64,000 nt of DNA from UBA1794 sp031552405 (GTDB taxonomy: Bacteria; Bacteroidota; Bacteroidia; Bacteroidales; Bacteroidaceae): positions 1 through 64,000 of the forward strand of contig JAVBMN010000017.1 in NCBI GenBank assembly GCA_031552405.1, read 5' to 3'. A program made the position numbers and the translations under genes. The notes beneath the pieces were generated by a model. It searched no databases and was not told the DNA's origin. It saw only the letters and a list, made by a program, of their open reading frames with translations. The first letter of the stretch is position 1. Each line of letters begins with the position of its first letter. Positions 34,659 to 42,986 of this stretch are shown here, one piece after another.

Positions 34659-34732
34659 TGATCGCGACAGGATTCAAACCTGTAACCGGCTGATCCGTAG
34701 TCAGCTACTCTATTCAGTTGAGCTACGCGACC
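34659..34732 (-). tRNA. tRNA-Arg(ACG), CCA not encoded
   Basis: The 74-nt body is identical to that of the tandem copy 24 bp downstream, but the base after the discriminator is not CCA (it reads CTT), so CCA must be added by the nucleotidyltransferase. It is first after the promoter at 34756. Confidence 0.93.
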
Positions 34733-34755
34733 GATTTCTTTTCGTTTAACGGGTG

Positions 34756-34786
34756 CAAAGATACGCTCTTTTTCTGTATTTCCAAA
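34756..34786 (-). promoter_or_regulatory. Full Bacteroidetes promoter for the tRNA-Arg pair
   Basis: On the minus strand, TTTG (34783-34786), a 19-bp spacer and TATCTTTG (34756-34763). Transcription would start about 17 nt before the first tRNA. Confidence 0.75.
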
Positions 34787-34825
34787 GGTTTCTATGTTTT
34801 TATTTCTTTGTTTTGTGTGAAAAAT

Positions 34826-34922
34826 GGCAGGCCTGAGTTTCCATAATCTCAGGCCTGAGTTTTGAAAAGGCAGGCCTGAGATGTGTAAACTGCAGGCTTG
34901 CAGTTGAAAAACAAGTGTACAC
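34826..34922. repeat. 22-bp-period palindrome array C (5 units)
   Basis: Centres are at 34831.5 (CAGGCCTG), 34853.5 (CTCAGGCCTGAG), 34874.5 (CAGGCCTG), 34896.5 (CTGCAGGCTTGCAG) and 34918.5 (GTGTACAC), with spacings of 22, 21, 22 and 22. It lies between the 3' end of the HTCS gene and the tRNA promoter. Confidence 0.75.
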
Positions 34923-34928
34923 GGATCT

Positions 34929-37900
34929 TTAGCTCGTGCATTCTGACTCTTCACTCTCCTCTTTTCGCATTTTCAGATATTCCAGGGGAGGCATTCCGTA
35001 TTCTTCCTTGAAGCATTGGCGGAAGTAATCGATATCGTTGAATCCGGTCATATAGGCAGTTTCGGATACATTATATGATCCTGTTAGGAGTAGCCTAAGG
35101 CTGTTCTTTAGCCGGACTTTCCGGATAAATTCGGTGGCGGAAATGCCAGTCAGTACTTTAATCTTCCGGTAGAATGTGGAGTGGCTCATGTTTACCTTTT
35201 CTCTGAGGAATGAGATGTCGAGCTTCTCCATATCGAGGTTTTCTTCTATGAGGGAGGTTATTTTTGTCAGGAACTCTTCGTCTATCTTGCTGATTGAAAG
35301 GACGGATTTTGCCTTATCAGCACCCTTGGGCTTGGTATCTTTGGTGAGTGCAGCAATCTGATCGGCTAGTTTTTTCCGGGCTTCCAGTATGTTGTGGATG
35401 CGGCTGAGCAGAAGTTTGGCGCTAAATGGTTTGGTGAGGTAGGAGTCTGCTCCGCTTTCATATCCTTCTTCTTTTTCGCGGATGGAGTCTTTGGCGGTTA
35501 GCAATATCAGGGGGATGTGGCTGGTACGTATATCCTTTTTTAGGATGCGGCACAGCTCGAGTCCGTCCATTTCGGGCATCATGATGTCGCTGACGATGAG
35601 GTCGGGCATTTCTTTTTGCGCCAGTTCTAATCCTTCCTTACCGTTAGCTGCTATATAAATGGTATAGCAGGGGGAGAGTGAGGTGGTGATGTAATCGCGG
35701 ATCTCGTCATTGTCTTCTATGACGAGGATGGTGGGAAGTGTGTGATTATCAGTCTCCTTTGCAGCGTCTGAAAGTCTCTTTTCTTCCGATTCGCGTTCAG
35801 GTCTGTTGTCAGAGTGAAGTGCATCCGGGTATGTATTGTCCGTCAGCAGGCGAAAGCGGAAACTAGTACCTTTTCCTAAATTGCTTTCAACGGTCAATGC
35901 TCCTTCGTGGAGCTCGGCAAGCGACTTGACAAGGGCCAACCCGATACCTGTCCCCGATGCCTGATGCTTACCTTTTGCCTGGTAATATCGGTTGAAGATA
36001 TGGGGTAGAGCCTGTGCTTCAATTCCATAGCCTGTATCACTTACTTCAATTTCGATATAGCGGACGTCCTTTTCTTCTACAGAGCGCAGGGTTAGGGATA
36101 TTTCTCCTTCCGGGGTATATTTAATGGCATTCGACAGAAGGTTTTCCAGAATCATGGTTATCATATCTTCATCGAAACAGAGGATTGTTTCTTCAGTTTC
36201 TATCCGGATATGAAAAGCGGTTTTGTGGTTCCGACTTAATTCTTTGTAGCGAGTGCCGATCTCATTGACCAAATGCGCCAAGTTGCTTTTTTGGACGATC
36301 AGCTTGCGGTTTTGTGTTTCTGTCTTCCGAAACTCCAGTATCTTATTGATCAGATTGAGGAGGCGGATGGCGCTGCGGTGTATGTTCTGGATCTTATTTT
36401 GATGCGGTGCCGGTATATCTCCGGCATCAGTCAAATCCTCTAAAGGACCGAGTATCAGCGTTAAAGGAGTTCTGAGTTCGTGTGTTATATTGGTATAGAA
36501 ACGCAGGCGCTCGTCATTGAGCTCTTGTTTGTTCTGGCTGTTCTTTCTCTCGAGCTCCAGAGAGGCCTTAAGCCTCAATCGGTTTTTGTATGATTTCAAC
36601 AGGTAGAAGCCTGCTGCGCAACCAATGAGCAGATAGATCAGTTTGGCGTACCAGGTGAGCCACATGGGTGGATGTATTAGGATGGACAGGGAGGCTATTT
36701 GTGTATTGTCCCACTCATGGTTCTTCAATTTCGCCTTTACCTGAAAGAGGTATTTGCCGGGAGGCAGGTTTCGGAAAGTCACCTGGTTTTCTCCTTGTGT
36801 CTGAAACCAACCCTCTTCAAGGCCCTCCATTCGGTAGGCGTATTCCGCCTGGTTGTTCTGCGAATAATCGGGCACGGCAAAAGAAATGCGAAAGGTATTC
36901 TGGTTGTAGGGCAGTTCGATGTGACCATTCACCAAGGGGATGCTGTATTCTACGCTTCGGTTCTCTACCTGTTTATCAAACCCTTTGCAATCGATGATCT
37001 GTATACGCGAAACGGGGTGTTCCACGGTTAGTTCCTTGGGATTAAAGTAACTGGTGCCGTTTAGCGAGCCAAAGTAAATGGTGCCGTCGGCCGTTGAGCA
37101 GACTGACCCTTCTATGAAATTTCCGATGGGAATGCCGTCGCGGAAGTCATAATTGTCGAACTCTTGGTGCTTTTTATCCCACAGTGAGATACCATCATTG
37201 GTGCTAAGCCATATATTCCCCACCACATCTTCATGGATGGCACGGACATGGGTGTTGGTTAAGCCCTGTTTCACTCCGTAAAGTTGGTACTTCTCCGGAT
37301 GGCTGGTATCGCTGAAATGTGCAATGCCGTTACGGGTGGCGGCCCATACTCCTCCTTTTGAGTCTATGAACAGGTGGCTGACGGAGTTGGAGCAGAAGCC
37401 GTTTTCCATATCGAAATGTGCCATTAATACTTCTTTATCATCGAATACGAAAACGCCTCTTCCGTAGGTGCCAATCCATAATTTGCCTTGCCGGTCGTGC
37501 AAGATTCCGTAGATGGCCCGGTCTGTGAGTTGCTTCATGATATTCTCTTCCCGTACGGCTTTTCCATCTATGCAGGAATACACACCGTATTCTGCCCCGA
37601 TCCACATTTTACCATGGGCATCTTCATGGAAGGTAATGATATCCATGTTCTCAGTATCGAGTTTGATACGGTTGAAACGGTTGGTAGGCTCGTGATAGGT
37701 CAGCAGCCCATCGTCATAAATGCCCAGCCAGAAGAGTCCCTGCTTGTCGCAGGTAATGGCAAATACCTGTGCGTAAGGCCTGTTGATATGGGCAGTAATG
37801 GGGATCGTTTTCTGGAGTTTATAGTCTTTAAAGACGGCAATCTCATTCTCGCCGCCCAGCCAGATGCGATTCTTGCTGTCGGCACACACTCCCCAAACCG

Positions 37901-38993
37901 GTTTGTGGGTGGGCGCTATCCCCGCCTTTGTGTAGGGCAGGGTGTGGAAAGGAGGTTGCGAATGGCTGATGAAATCAATCCCATTACTGTAGTTGCCAAT
38001 CCATATATTGCCGAAGGTATCTTGCAATATCGACCTTATATTGTTGGATGAGAGCCCTTTATCGTCGTTTGTTGCGGGTATATTGATGAATTTTACTTCC
38101 TCTGGTGTTACGAAGCGGCCATATTTGAGATCCATCACGCTGACGCCTCCAATATCTGCGCCAATCCACAGCGAGCCATCGTTCATTTCCTTGATGCAAT
38201 AGACGTGATCGGCAATTAATGAATGAGGGTTGGCAGGGTTGTGCTTGAAAGTCAGGAACTCTTCCGTTTGCGGGTCGAACAGTGCAAGTCCATGATCTGT
38301 GCCGATCCAAATGCTATGCTGGTCATCAATACAGATTGAATGGATGCGGTTTCCCGGAAGACTTTTGGGGTTCTTTGGGTCGTTCCTGTAGTTCCTGACG
38401 GTATGGGTCTTTAAATCAATAATGCTCAGTCCTAATTGCGAGTGTCCCAGGTACAAAGTGCCTTTGCCGTCATCGAAAGCACACCAATGTCCATACTTTA
38501 TTTCTTTTATCGCTTCATTGAAATAGGGCGAGAACTGCTTGGTCTTTTTATTATAATGTGTAACTCCCCCAAAATGGTTGATGAGCCAGATGCCTCCATC
38601 CGAGGCGTGCGACAGATGTACCACATTCTTCAGCACCACATTATCGTGACTCACATAGTTTGTAAAAGTCAGTGTGGAACAGTCCAAACGGCTGATCCCT
38701 TCTTTGGAGCCTACCCACAGCACATTCTCTTCTTCATCATACAATACGGTATTGAGTGCGTTGGCTATCAGTCCGGAGTTGTTCTCATTAAATACGGTGA
38801 AGTGTCTTCCATCAAAGCGGCTCAAGCCCGATTCGGTGGCCACCCAGATGAGTCCCTTTCCATCTTGTGCGATGTCGAGCACATAATTATTCGACAAGCC
38901 ATCTTCTACCCCAAGGTGTTTGAAGACAAAAGGATGGGCCAGGATGTGTATCGGGAACATCAGTAATACGAAGAGTATGTATCGTAGTATCAT
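34929..38993 (-). CDS. Hybrid two-component system regulator (HTCS)
   Basis: This 1354-residue single-chain regulator has a signal anchor (MILRYILFVLLMFPIHILA). Its periplasmic sensor is built from two seven-bladed Reg_prop propellers (about 20-690, repeats like GNIWIGNYSNGID) and a Y_Y_Y domain (about 695-790), followed by a TM helix (about 795-820). The kinase has His838 (ITHELRTPLTLILGP) and ATPase LLSNAIKYTPEG, the receiver has Asp1136 (LIVSDIMMPEMDG), and an AraC-type HTH (about 1255-1345, YNVSETAYMTGFNDIDYFRQ) ends the protein. Relatives sense pectin or other glycan fragments and switch on the adjacent PUL. The start is set by a promoter box at 39027 that overlaps the longer frame. Confidence 0.95.
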   Translation of the reverse strand: MILRYILFVLLMFPIHILAHPFVFKHLGVEDGLSNNYVLDIAQDGKGLIWVATESGLSRFDGRHFTVFNENNSGLIANALNTVLYDEEENVLWVGSKEGISRLDCSTLTFTNYVSHDNVVLKNVVHLSHASDGGIWLINHFGGVTHYNKKTKQFSPYFNEAIKEIKYGHWCAFDDGKGTLYLGHSQLGLSIIDLKTHTVRNYRNDPKNPKSLPGNRIHSICIDDQHSIWIGTDHGLALFDPQTEEFLTFKHNPANPHSLIADHVYCIKEMNDGSLWIGADIGGVSVMDLKYGRFVTPEEVKFINIPATNDDKGLSSNNIRSILQDTFGNIWIGNYSNGIDFISHSQPPFHTLPYTKAGIAPTHKPVWGVCADSKNRIWLGGENEIAVFKDYKLQKTIPITAHINRPYAQVFAITCDKQGLFWLGIYDDGLLTYHEPTNRFNRIKLDTENMDIITFHEDAHGKMWIGAEYGVYSCIDGKAVREENIMKQLTDRAIYGILHDRQGKLWIGTYGRGVFVFDDKEVLMAHFDMENGFCSNSVSHLFIDSKGGVWAATRNGIAHFSDTSHPEKYQLYGVKQGLTNTHVRAIHEDVVGNIWLSTNDGISLWDKKHQEFDNYDFRDGIPIGNFIEGSVCSTADGTIYFGSLNGTSYFNPKELTVEHPVSRIQIIDCKGFDKQVENRSVEYSIPLVNGHIELPYNQNTFRISFAVPDYSQNNQAEYAYRMEGLEEGWFQTQGENQVTFRNLPPGKYLFQVKAKLKNHEWDNTQIASLSILIHPPMWLTWYAKLIYLLIGCAAGFYLLKSYKNRLRLKASLELERKNSQNKQELNDERLRFYTNITHELRTPLTLILGPLEDLTDAGDIPAPHQNKIQNIHRSAIRLLNLINKILEFRKTETQNRKLIVQKSNLAHLVNEIGTRYKELSRNHKTAFHIRIETEETILCFDEDMITMILENLLSNAIKYTPEGEISLTLRSVEEKDVRYIEIEVSDTGYGIEAQALPHIFNRYYQAKGKHQASGTGIGLALVKSLAELHEGALTVESNLGKGTSFRFRLLTDNTYPDALHSDNRPERESEEKRLSDAAKETDNHTLPTILVIEDNDEIRDYITTSLSPCYTIYIAANGKEGLELAQKEMPDLIVSDIMMPEMDGLELCRILKKDIRTSHIPLILLTAKDSIREKEEGYESGADSYLTKPFSAKLLLSRIHNILEARKKLADQIAALTKDTKPKGADKAKSVLSISKIDEEFLTKITSLIEENLDMEKLDISFLREKVNMSHSTFYRKIKVLTGISATEFIRKVRLKNSLRLLLTGSYNVSETAYMTGFNDIDYFRQCFKEEYGMPPLEYLKMRKEESEESECTS

Positions 38994-39026
38994 AGTCAAG
39001 CGGATAAAATGCAAAAACTGTTTCTG

Positions 39027-39034
39027 CAAAAATA
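39027..39034 (-). promoter_or_regulatory. -7 box for the HTCS gene; decides its start
   Basis: The minus strand reads TATTTTTG. Transcription near 39020 rules out an ATG at 39029 and supports the one at 38993. Confidence 0.5.
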
Positions 39035-39076
39035 CAGGATTTTTCGGCTTTTATCAGTGCTCAGGATAAAGATTTT

Positions 39077-39111
39077 ACCCGGCAAATCGGTCAATGACCG
39101 ATTTGCCGGGT
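39077..39111. promoter_or_regulatory. 35-bp near-perfect palindrome between HTCS and lyase genes
   Basis: Two 17-bp arms (39077-39093 and 39095-39111) pair perfectly around one central base, with arms starting ACCCGGCAAATCGG. It sits in the divergent regulatory gap, 21 bp before the lyase -7 box and 42 bp beyond the HTCS -7 box. It could be a dimer operator or a hairpin that insulates the two transcription units. Confidence 0.65.
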
Positions 39112-39132
39112 ATAAGTTGATTGTATTGTGTT

Positions 39133-39140
39133 TAGATTTG
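39133..39140 (+). promoter_or_regulatory. -7 box for the rhamnogalacturonan lyase operon
   Basis: TAGATTTG fits TAnnTTTG, 75 bp before the lyase start. It lacks a visible -33 element, as expected for an activator-dependent PUL promoter. Confidence 0.5.
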
Positions 39141-39215
39141 CCGAACGCTTGAAAGGGTGAGTGCCTCTTTTCTGAAACCCTGATAAAATTAGCGCAACGA
39201 TTTAATACCAAGCTT

Positions 39216-42200
39216 ATGAGAAAGACTTATTCCTTATTTATCCTTCTCCTCCTTGTTCTGTTCTCGTCCTACTCATACGGACAGCGAAGAATGGAAAACC
39301 TCGATAGGGGAACCGTTGCTGTAAAAACAGCCGGCGGAGTATATGTGAACTGGCGCATCAATGGCACAGAGTGGTTTGATGTATCCTACAATATCTACCG
39401 CAATGGAATCAAACTAAATGCAACTCCCATTACTGGAGCCTCCAATTATCAGGATGTCTCAGGCACACTCGCCTCCAAGTACGTGGTGAAAGCAGTGGCT
39501 GGCGGTGTAGAGCTAAACGAAACAAAGGAGGTATCTGTACTTGAGAAGCCTTGGGTAGAATTTAAACTGAGAGAGATTCCTAAAATAGCGGGAGTTCCGG
39601 ATACATGCTACTATTCTTACCGGATCAATGATATGACTGTCGCCGACCTGGATGGAGACGGGGAGTACGAACTAATAGTGAAGCGTGTCAATAAATACTT
39701 TAATTGGGATAACCCCTTCGAAAACAAGTATAACAATCTGGTGGAAGCCTATAAAATGGATGGAACCTACTTGTGGACCATTGACCTAGGGCCCAATGTG
39801 TTCCATGATATAGAGTTGAATGTATTGGCGTACGACTTTGACGGGGATGGAAAAGCAGAGATTGTGATGCGATCCTCTGAAGGAACCATAGACGGAAAGG
39901 GTAATAAAATCGGCGATGTAGCCAATGAACTGGGAGTAATGAAGCCCGACGGTGTAACCGACTACAGAGCCGATATGAAAGAAAACGGAGGATATATCTT
40001 TGAAAGATACGGGATCGAATTCCTTTCACTCTATGACGGGGCGACAGGAGAGGAGCTTGATCGTATCGTGCATATCCCCCGTGAACCTTTTGACCAGTGG
40101 GGGCCCGGTATGAAAGGTGGACAGCTGGCTCACCGCGCCACCAAGTTCCATTATGGAGCACCTTATCTGGATGGTAAAAATCCAAGTATCTTTATTTCCA
40201 GAGGAGTATATACACGCATTAAGATGCGGACATACGATGTGGTGGATAAGAAGTTTGTATTCAAATGGGATTTTGACTCGGAAGATGGAAAACATCCCGG
40301 ATACTCCTATCAAGGCTACCACAACTATGTAATAGCCGATGTGGATAATGACGGATGTGATGAGATCGTATACGGCTCTATGACAGTGGATCATAACGGA
40401 AAAGGTTTATACACCACGCTGCTGGGACACGGAGATGCCATTCATATCAGCAACTTTGATCCCTATCGAAAAGGGCTTGAAGTATGGGCTTGTCTGGAGT
40501 CATCACCCAACTATGGTACCACCCTCCGAGCCGCCGAGTCTGGAGAAATACTTTGGCACCGTGTGGCCGGAAGGGATATGGGCAGATGTATGGCTGCTAA
40601 TATTACCAATAACTATAAAGGTGCAGAGCTGTGGGACAATGACCACATGTATTCCGCCTCGGAACGGAAAACCATTTCTCCCCCGCGCGGAGGTACTTCT
40701 TTCCGCATCTTCTGGGATGGCGACTTACTGGAAGAGATCGCAACCCAGGATGTAGAAAAGAACTACAATGGCCGGAAGTGGGAAGGACGTATCTCCAAGT
40801 ACGACGAAAAGGCCGGTAGATGGGGCTTCATCATGCAGGCAGATACATTCTATACCTGTAACGACAGCAAAGGAACCCCGTGCCTGCAGGCCGACCTGTT
40901 CGGAGACTGGCGCGAAGAAATCATCTATCGCAGCAATGACGACCAAACCATCCGCATCTACACCACCACCTACCCAACGGATCATCGCATCTATACACTG
41001 ATGCATGATATGCAATACCGGCAGGCCATAGCCTGGCAGATGTGCGGCTACAATCAACCACCTCATCCCAGTTTCTTCCTGGGCGAGAAGGAAAATATGC
41101 TACTCCCGCCACCTCCGGTGATGGATAATGACCGCTTGGTTTTTCGCGCTGGTGGAACCACTTGGAATACCTCTGATGCTGCATGGAACAAAAGTGGGAC
41201 TGCAATTAAGTATACCGATGGGGCGGATGTGCTTTTCGATTTCCTCAGCATGGATGGAGCTGCCGTAACACTGGCATCCACCGCCAGCCCCGGTAATGTA
41301 TTTATCAATTCTTCCGGATTGCATACCTTACATGCTTCTTCCGGTAAATTATCTGGGAAAATGAGACTAATTAAGCAGGGATCCGGTTCTTTTTCACTGA
41401 ACGGAACCCATGATTACACAGGGGCCACAGAGATATGGGATGGCTTGCTGGATCTGGATGGTACGCTTAATAACAGTCCTGTCTATGTTCACTTATTCGG
41501 AGAACTATCCCTTCAGGGTGCTATCGGTCAGAATGTAGAAATGCGGTACGGCTCGCGGCTTTATCCCGGACGAAAGGGACAGGTCGGAACAGCCACCATT
41601 CACAAAAACCTGACGCTGACTGAGCAGACCGACCTAATTATCGACATGGGGAGCCAGTCTGCCGCTCACGATAAGCTCATCATCAAAGGTGATTTCAAGT
41701 TTACCGATGGAATCAAACTGTTTATCAACAAGCTGGAAGATGTGGTTGCCGAAGGTGAATGCACAATCGTGGAAGTGGAAGGAAATATCTTGGGCACTGC
41801 TGGAAAGATCGTGTTGGGTGAGAAGTACAACGACCTTTCGGCCACTGTGAAGATAGACGGGAAGAAAATAATCCTTACCGTACTAAACGTGCACAACGCG
41901 CAAGAAGCAGCCATCCACTCACAGCCACTGGATATGGCCGTAAATGCAGGTGAGGAAGTAAGCTTGTCAGTAGATGCTGCTGTATCCGATGGCGGTACAT
42001 TGACTTATCAGTGGTACAACAATACCACGAACAGCACTACCGGAAGTACGCGCATTGATGGTGCCACAAGTCCGGCTTATACCCCAAAAACAGAAACCGC
42101 AGGAACCACCTGGTTTTATGTGACAGTTACCAATACCAACAATGGCCTGAACGGACAAAAAACAGCCTCCGTTACCAGCAAAATTGTTTCGGTATCCGTC

Positions 42201-42938
42201 TTGACAGAAGGACTCACAGAAGGCGTAATCATAAACCCAAGCTTTGAAGAAGGTAGCTATCACAATGGTGATTTCATCGTGCCCAATGGATGGGAATTCA
42301 ATCTCACATCCTCCGGTACTCCCGATATACAGTTGAAGAATTCAAATGCCGCGCATGGCACTTATCGCTATTATCTATGGTGCGAAGGAAATGATAATTC
42401 CATAGAATTATATCAGAATATAGTACTCTCAAAGGGAGAATACACACTCTCAGCCTCCATAAAACCGGGAGTGCAGAGCTCAACTTCTGTGTTTGTGAAT
42501 ATCGGAGACGAAACACTCTCTACGGTTTGCACTTCAGGTTCATGGAGCGGCTCGTGGGGTACTACGGCAGTTGCCTTCGTCGTACCGGACAATACCACCT
42601 CCGTTCGCATCGGTGTTTCGGCTATGGCAATGCTCATGCTTGACAACTTCCAGCTGATGAAGGTAAATAACGGTACCGGATTACAGAAAGAACTCATGGA
42701 TGAACAGTCTTTTGCGGGCCTGCACCCCAACCCCACGAACGGGTTGTTTACCCTCAACTTTGTGGCGGAAGATACATATCGCATTGTGGTTACCAATTTA
42801 ACGGGAAGCGTACTATCCACTGAAACTGTGTATACGCGAGTAAAACAGATGGATATCAGCGCTTATCCTGCTGGTATATACTTCCTGACAGTTGACAATG
42901 GTATGCTGCAAAAGACGATAAAAGTGATAAAAGAGTAA
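39216..42938 (+). CDS. PL11 rhamnogalacturonan lyase with multidomain tail
   Basis: The 1240-residue secreted enzyme has a signal peptide (about 1-22), an N-terminal FnIII-like domain (RRMENLDRGTVAVKTAGGV) and a PL11 beta-propeller (about 105-625) with Ca-binding loops VADLDGDGEYELIVKR, YDFDGDGKAEIVMRSSEGT and IADVDNDGCDEIVYGS. It should cleave the rhamnose-galacturonate backbone of pectin RG-I by beta-elimination. After the catalytic part come an autotransporter-type beta-strand repeat region (about 640-890), an Ig-like domain (about 895-1000), a carbohydrate-binding-like module (about 1003-1150) and a C-terminal domain (LHPNPTNGLFTLNF ... KTIKVIKE) like T9SS sorting domains. It is the first gene of the PUL operon. 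Confidence 0.92.
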   Translation: MRKTYSLFILLLLVLFSSYSYGQRRMENLDRGTVAVKTAGGVYVNWRINGTEWFDVSYNIYRNGIKLNATPITGASNYQDVSGTLASKYVVKAVAGGVELNETKEVSVLEKPWVEFKLREIPKIAGVPDTCYYSYRINDMTVADLDGDGEYELIVKRVNKYFNWDNPFENKYNNLVEAYKMDGTYLWTIDLGPNVFHDIELNVLAYDFDGDGKAEIVMRSSEGTIDGKGNKIGDVANELGVMKPDGVTDYRADMKENGGYIFERYGIEFLSLYDGATGEELDRIVHIPREPFDQWGPGMKGGQLAHRATKFHYGAPYLDGKNPSIFISRGVYTRIKMRTYDVVDKKFVFKWDFDSEDGKHPGYSYQGYHNYVIADVDNDGCDEIVYGSMTVDHNGKGLYTTLLGHGDAIHISNFDPYRKGLEVWACLESSPNYGTTLRAAESGEILWHRVAGRDMGRCMAANITNNYKGAELWDNDHMYSASERKTISPPRGGTSFRIFWDGDLLEEIATQDVEKNYNGRKWEGRISKYDEKAGRWGFIMQADTFYTCNDSKGTPCLQADLFGDWREEIIYRSNDDQTIRIYTTTYPTDHRIYTLMHDMQYRQAIAWQMCGYNQPPHPSFFLGEKENMLLPPPPVMDNDRLVFRAGGTTWNTSDAAWNKSGTAIKYTDGADVLFDFLSMDGAAVTLASTASPGNVFINSSGLHTLHASSGKLSGKMRLIKQGSGSFSLNGTHDYTGATEIWDGLLDLDGTLNNSPVYVHLFGELSLQGAIGQNVEMRYGSRLYPGRKGQVGTATIHKNLTLTEQTDLIIDMGSQSAAHDKLIIKGDFKFTDGIKLFINKLEDVVAEGECTIVEVEGNILGTAGKIVLGEKYNDLSATVKIDGKKIILTVLNVHNAQEAAIHSQPLDMAVNAGEEVSLSVDAAVSDGGTLTYQWYNNTTNSTTGSTRIDGATSPAYTPKTETAGTTWFYVTVTNTNNGLNGQKTASVTSKIVSVSVLTEGLTEGVIINPSFEEGSYHNGDFIVPNGWEFNLTSSGTPDIQLKNSNAAHGTYRYYLWCEGNDNSIELYQNIVLSKGEYTLSASIKPGVQSSTSVFVNIGDETLSTVCTSGSWSGSWGTTAVAFVVPDNTTSVRIGVSAMAMLMLDNFQLMKVNNGTGLQKELMDEQSFAGLHPNPTNGLFTLNFVAEDTYRIVVTNLTGSVLSTETVYTRVKQMDISAYPAGIYFLTVDNGMLQKTIKVIKE

Positions 42939-42986
42939 ATAAGGATTGGTTGAGTTTTGTTTAATCCCGTCAGAGAATAGAAACAG

